DNA of 62,151 nucleotides from Halobacteriales archaeon QS_4_66_20 (lineage in GTDB: Archaea > Halobacteriota > Halobacteria > Halobacteriales > Haloarculaceae), in the NCBI GenBank assembly GCA_003021015.1, contig PXRK01000035.1:1-62151 (forward strand), given 5' to 3'. The stretch's first letter is position 1; each line of letters opens with the position of its first letter. Both the position numbers and the translations under genes were made by a program. Positions 60,336-62,151 of the stretch are shown here, piece by piece. Below the pieces are notes generated by a model, which ran no database searches, was not told the origin of the DNA, and saw only the letters and a program-made list of their open reading frames with translations.

Positions 60336-60820
60336 GGCGAGACGGAGAGCCGGTCGTCCTCGTCGCCGTCGCCCATTTCGATCCCCTGCTCCTTGTAGGA
60401 GTCCATGACGTAGTGGGTGACCGTCTGGGTGATCTCCGGCACCGGAGCGACCTTGTCGCTGATGAACGCCGAGACCTCCTGCATCGACTCGTCCTCGACT
60501 TCCATCATGAAGTCGAAGTCGCCGCTGACGAGGTACAGCGACTTGACCTGCGGGAAGCGGGCGATGCGCTCTGCGATGTCGTCGTACCCGGTTTCGCGGT
60601 CGAGCGTGACGTTCAGTTCCACCGTCGCCCGGACGGGCTGGCTCTCGAGCTGGTCGCGGTCGATCACGGCCTGGTACCCGCGGACGACCCCCGCTGCTTC
60701 GAGCTCGTCGATGATCGCCTCGACCGTCTCCGGGTCGCTGTCAGTCTGGCGGGCGATGTCCTCGCTGCTCGCCCGGGCGTTCTCGCGGAGAACCCCGAGC
60801 ACCGCGTCGCGGCTACTCAT
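60332..60820 (-). CDS. Lrp/AsnC family transcriptional regulator
   Basis: A 162-residue regulator with an N-terminal winged HTH (MSSRDAVLGVLRENARASSEDIARQTDSDPETVEAIIDELEAAGVVRGYQA) and a C-terminal RAM/AsnC ligand domain (VRATVELNVTLDRETGYDDIAERIA, VKSLYLVSGDFDFMMEVE). It likely senses an amino acid and controls the aminotransferase just downstream. ATG 60820 was preferred to 60847 because it begins the HTH domain in the usual way. Confidence 0.9.
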   Translation of the reverse strand: MSSRDAVLGVLRENARASSEDIARQTDSDPETVEAIIDELEAAGVVRGYQAVIDRDQLESQPVRATVELNVTLDRETGYDDIAERIARFPQVKSLYLVSGDFDFMMEVEDESMQEVSAFISDKVAPVPEITQTVTHYVMDSYKEQGIEMGDGDEDDRLSVSP

Positions 60821-60868
60821 GCCTGTAGACGGTCGGAGCGCGGACAAAAGGCTTGCTACTAGCTACGG

Positions 60869-60986
60869 GGTCGCGTTAAGTTAGAGGATGAGGCGTTCGA
60901 TTTCAGCCATGTCGACGCTCAGACAGCTCAATCGTGGCTCAAAGCGTTCGCCGTCTACCACAATTCACGCCAAAATTAACGCGACC
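60869..60986 (+). mobile_element. 118-bp miniature element derived from an IS (transposase tail between inverted ends)
   Basis: The ends ggtcgcgttaa (60869-60879) and ttaacgcgacc (60976-60986) are perfect 11-bp inverted repeats. Between them the frame reads LEDEAFDFSHVDAQTAQSWLKAFAVYHNSRQN-stop, the C-terminus of a DDE transposase, probably IS6-like. Most of the IS is deleted, leaving both ends, so this could be mobilised in trans. A decayed sister copy lies at 126-207. Confidence 0.7.
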
Positions 60987-61053
60987 TTCCAGCTGCTCAT
61001 CTACAAGAGATTATCGACATGGTTGTTGGATGCTCAATAGGGAGTTACCTTTT

Positions 61054-61162
61054 ATAGTGATTGTTGTGACTCTTTACCGCCAGGGAGACAATTCGTGGGC
61101 TCCAGTCCGCGAACCAATCGTTCACGCGACGTGGTGCCGAAAATAATCGCAACAATCACTAT
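61054..61162. repeat. 109-bp inverted-repeat element, family A
   Basis: The left end atagtgattgttgtga (61054-61069) and right end tcgcaacaatcactat (61147-61162) pair with one mismatch. The core begins ctctttaccgccag and ends ccgaaaataa, like the other A copies, but its centre is diverged. Confidence 0.85.
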
Positions 61163-61193
61163 CAATTGTGTGCGACCCGTCGTATTCAGCCGG

Positions 61194-61203
61194 TTTTAAA
61201 TAC
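61194..61203 (+). promoter_or_regulatory. TATA box of the sulfatase-family gene
   Basis: ttttaaatac lies 28-37 nt before the ATG at 61231, a strong haloarchaeal TATA box at leaderless or very short-leader spacing. Confidence 0.6.
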
Positions 61204-61230
61204 TTAGAACGTGACTGGTGACTACGACCA

Positions 61231-62151
61231 ATGGCTCCAAATATAGTCTGCGTTTCTATTGATAGCCTTCGAGGTGACTTTTGTTCATTTATTGAAAGTG
61301 ACGAGGAGACAACACCGTTTTTATCCAAACTCTCGAACAGTGCAATGGTTTATGAATCAGCAATCACGCCCTCAATATGGACACTCCCTGTCCATACCTC
61401 AATCTTCACCGGCCACTTCCCGCCCGAACATGGTATTCTAACTGGTAACGAAAGATTGGGTGATCACCCGACTTTTGCAGAACAATTACAGGATGCTAAC
61501 TACACAACTAAGGCGTTTTATTCAAACGGTTGGTTAGATACCGCAGATATCCTACGAGGATTCAGAACTGACCGGATTTCTCAATCCTCTAACCAGTCTA
61601 ATACAACAATTAAGAAGGAAATATCAAACAAAATAGAGTTTGCCTCTCCAAGGCTTAAAAAAATAGTGAAAAACGGTTATTCATATTATAACGAGTCTCA
61701 TGATCTTTACAATATGTGGCGATCTTCAGAAACATCTCTAGTTGGAAAGGATACAGACGGAGAAAGAGATGTTGATACGGCAATAGCTGAAGCAACAAAT
61801 ATCACAGAGCCTTTTTGTTGGTTCATACATCTTAATGAAGCACATTGGCCGTACAAACCGCCAAATCCTTACCATACAGCGTTTACTGATCGTTCAATTC
61901 CAGCACTGGTAAAAAATACAGTGTACTGGCAGAACCGTGTCTATGGATCTAGACCGAACCGTCTCAAGATTGTTGCCGGCGATATCTCTCCCCCTGCGCG
62001 CGAAGTTGAAACGTTCCGAAATCTCTACCGAGGGGGAATCCGATACTGCGACAGTCTCGTACAGAAATTGGTAGAGAGTCTAAAATCGGCTGGTGTCTGG
62101 GATGACACTATATTCATTCTTTTCGGTGACCATGGCGATAGCTTCGGTGAA
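61231..62151 (+). CDS. sulfatase/alkaline phosphatase superfamily protein (partial, runs off the window)
   Basis: The first 307 residues are present. APNIVCVSIDSLRGDFCSF at the N-terminus carries the metal-binding Asp. TPSIWTLPVHTSIFTGHFPPEHGI has Ser/Thr at the place of the catalytic residue, and FILFGDHGDSFGE holds the second metal site, the DHG(D/E) motif of sulfatases and phosphoglycerate-mutase-type phosphodiesterases. In haloarchaea such genes sit in surface-polysaccharide and N-glycosylation clusters. The gene is strikingly AT-rich, with codons such as aat, ata and tta, unlike everything to its left. This suggests horizontal acquisition or the edge of a genomic island. Confidence 0.88.
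   Translation, partial: MAPNIVCVSIDSLRGDFCSFIESDEETTPFLSKLSNSAMVYESAITPSIWTLPVHTSIFTGHFPPEHGILTGNERLGDHPTFAEQLQDANYTTKAFYSNGWLDTADILRGFRTDRISQSSNQSNTTIKKEISNKIEFASPRLKKIVKNGYSYYNESHDLYNMWRSSETSLVGKDTDGERDVDTAIAEATNITEPFCWFIHLNEAHWPYKPPNPYHTAFTDRSIPALVKNTVYWQNRVYGSRPNRLKIVAGDISPPAREVETFRNLYRGGIRYCDSLVQKLVESLKSAGVWDDTIFILFGDHGDSFGE

Noticed and set aside
231-61162. Reading the dispersed 111-bp elements as CRISPR, tRNA-like or IS605 hairpins
   Set aside because: They are kilobases apart with imperfect cores and paired termini. They do not fold into cloverleafs and lack IS605 end features. Terminal inverted repeats are the only shared feature.

Overview
The window is chromosomal DNA from a halophilic archaeon (class Halobacteria). 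The base composition is GC-rich and the proteins are strongly acidic. Genes have leaderless-type promoters with the TATA box about 25-35 nt before the start codon, and one lipoprotein has a Tat signal with a lipobox. Type IV pilin-like N-termini, an archaeal A-type ATP synthase operon and archaeal-type tyrosyl-tRNA synthetase, Elp3 and DUF373 proteins all agree. The species cannot be named from the sequence alone.

Layout. 1-2.4 kb: remnant of a transposase end, a 111-bp inverted-repeat element, a nucleoside-type ABC permease, and a wHTH/MazF-like toxin-antitoxin pair. 2.4-7.9 kb: a conserved hypothetical, CoA pyrophosphatase, a DUF373 membrane protein, an IF-2B-like protein, an EamA transporter and a surface protein. 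8.0-11.8 kb (minus): a tightly overlapping nucleotide-sugar/glycan operon (Gfo/Idh oxidoreductase, UDP-sugar dehydrogenase, DUF354 glycosyltransferase-like protein, small coupled protein). 11.8-13.4 kb: repeat-rich region with a small acidic gene. 13.4-15.0 kb: DUF5658-type membrane protein, pilin-like protein, methyltransferase. 15.1-27.7 kb: A-type ATP synthase genes H-I-K-E-C-F-A-B. AtpA carries a 525-residue intein with a LAGLIDADG endonuclease. atpD is separated from atpB by an opposite-strand FAD oxidoreductase, an inverted-repeat element and a small membrane protein.

27.7-41.9 kb: NYN protein, repeat cluster, PAS histidine kinase, Elp3, PurE, a Bat-type HTH regulator, a complete sugar-type ABC transporter (binding lipoprotein, two permeases, ATPase), a class III CoA-transferase, a broken isopropylmalate/citramalate synthase-like gene, a small zinc-finger protein and a membrane protein. 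41.9-45.1 kb: tRNA-Gly(UCC) embedded in duplicated pieces of itself, a Trm9-like methyltransferase, TyrRS and a DnaJ-domain membrane protein. 45.1-59.0 kb (minus): a type IV pilus-like operon (secretion ATPase, membrane platform, five small pilin-like proteins) ending in a giant CARDB/GLUG surface protein. 59.2-62.2 kb: aminotransferase with its Lrp regulator, an IS-derived miniature element, and the start of an AT-rich sulfatase-family gene cut by the window edge.

The most unusual feature is a set of dispersed elements of nearly constant size (about 109-112 bp). They have 15-16-bp terminal inverted repeats of the form ATAC/ATAG...GTGA. Four different cores and four different terminal sequences occur, but the two ends of each copy always match each other. 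Copies are nested end to end, several end in an outward-facing TATA-like sequence just upstream of a gene, and one lies inside the 3' part of the pilus platform gene. No transposase for them is present.
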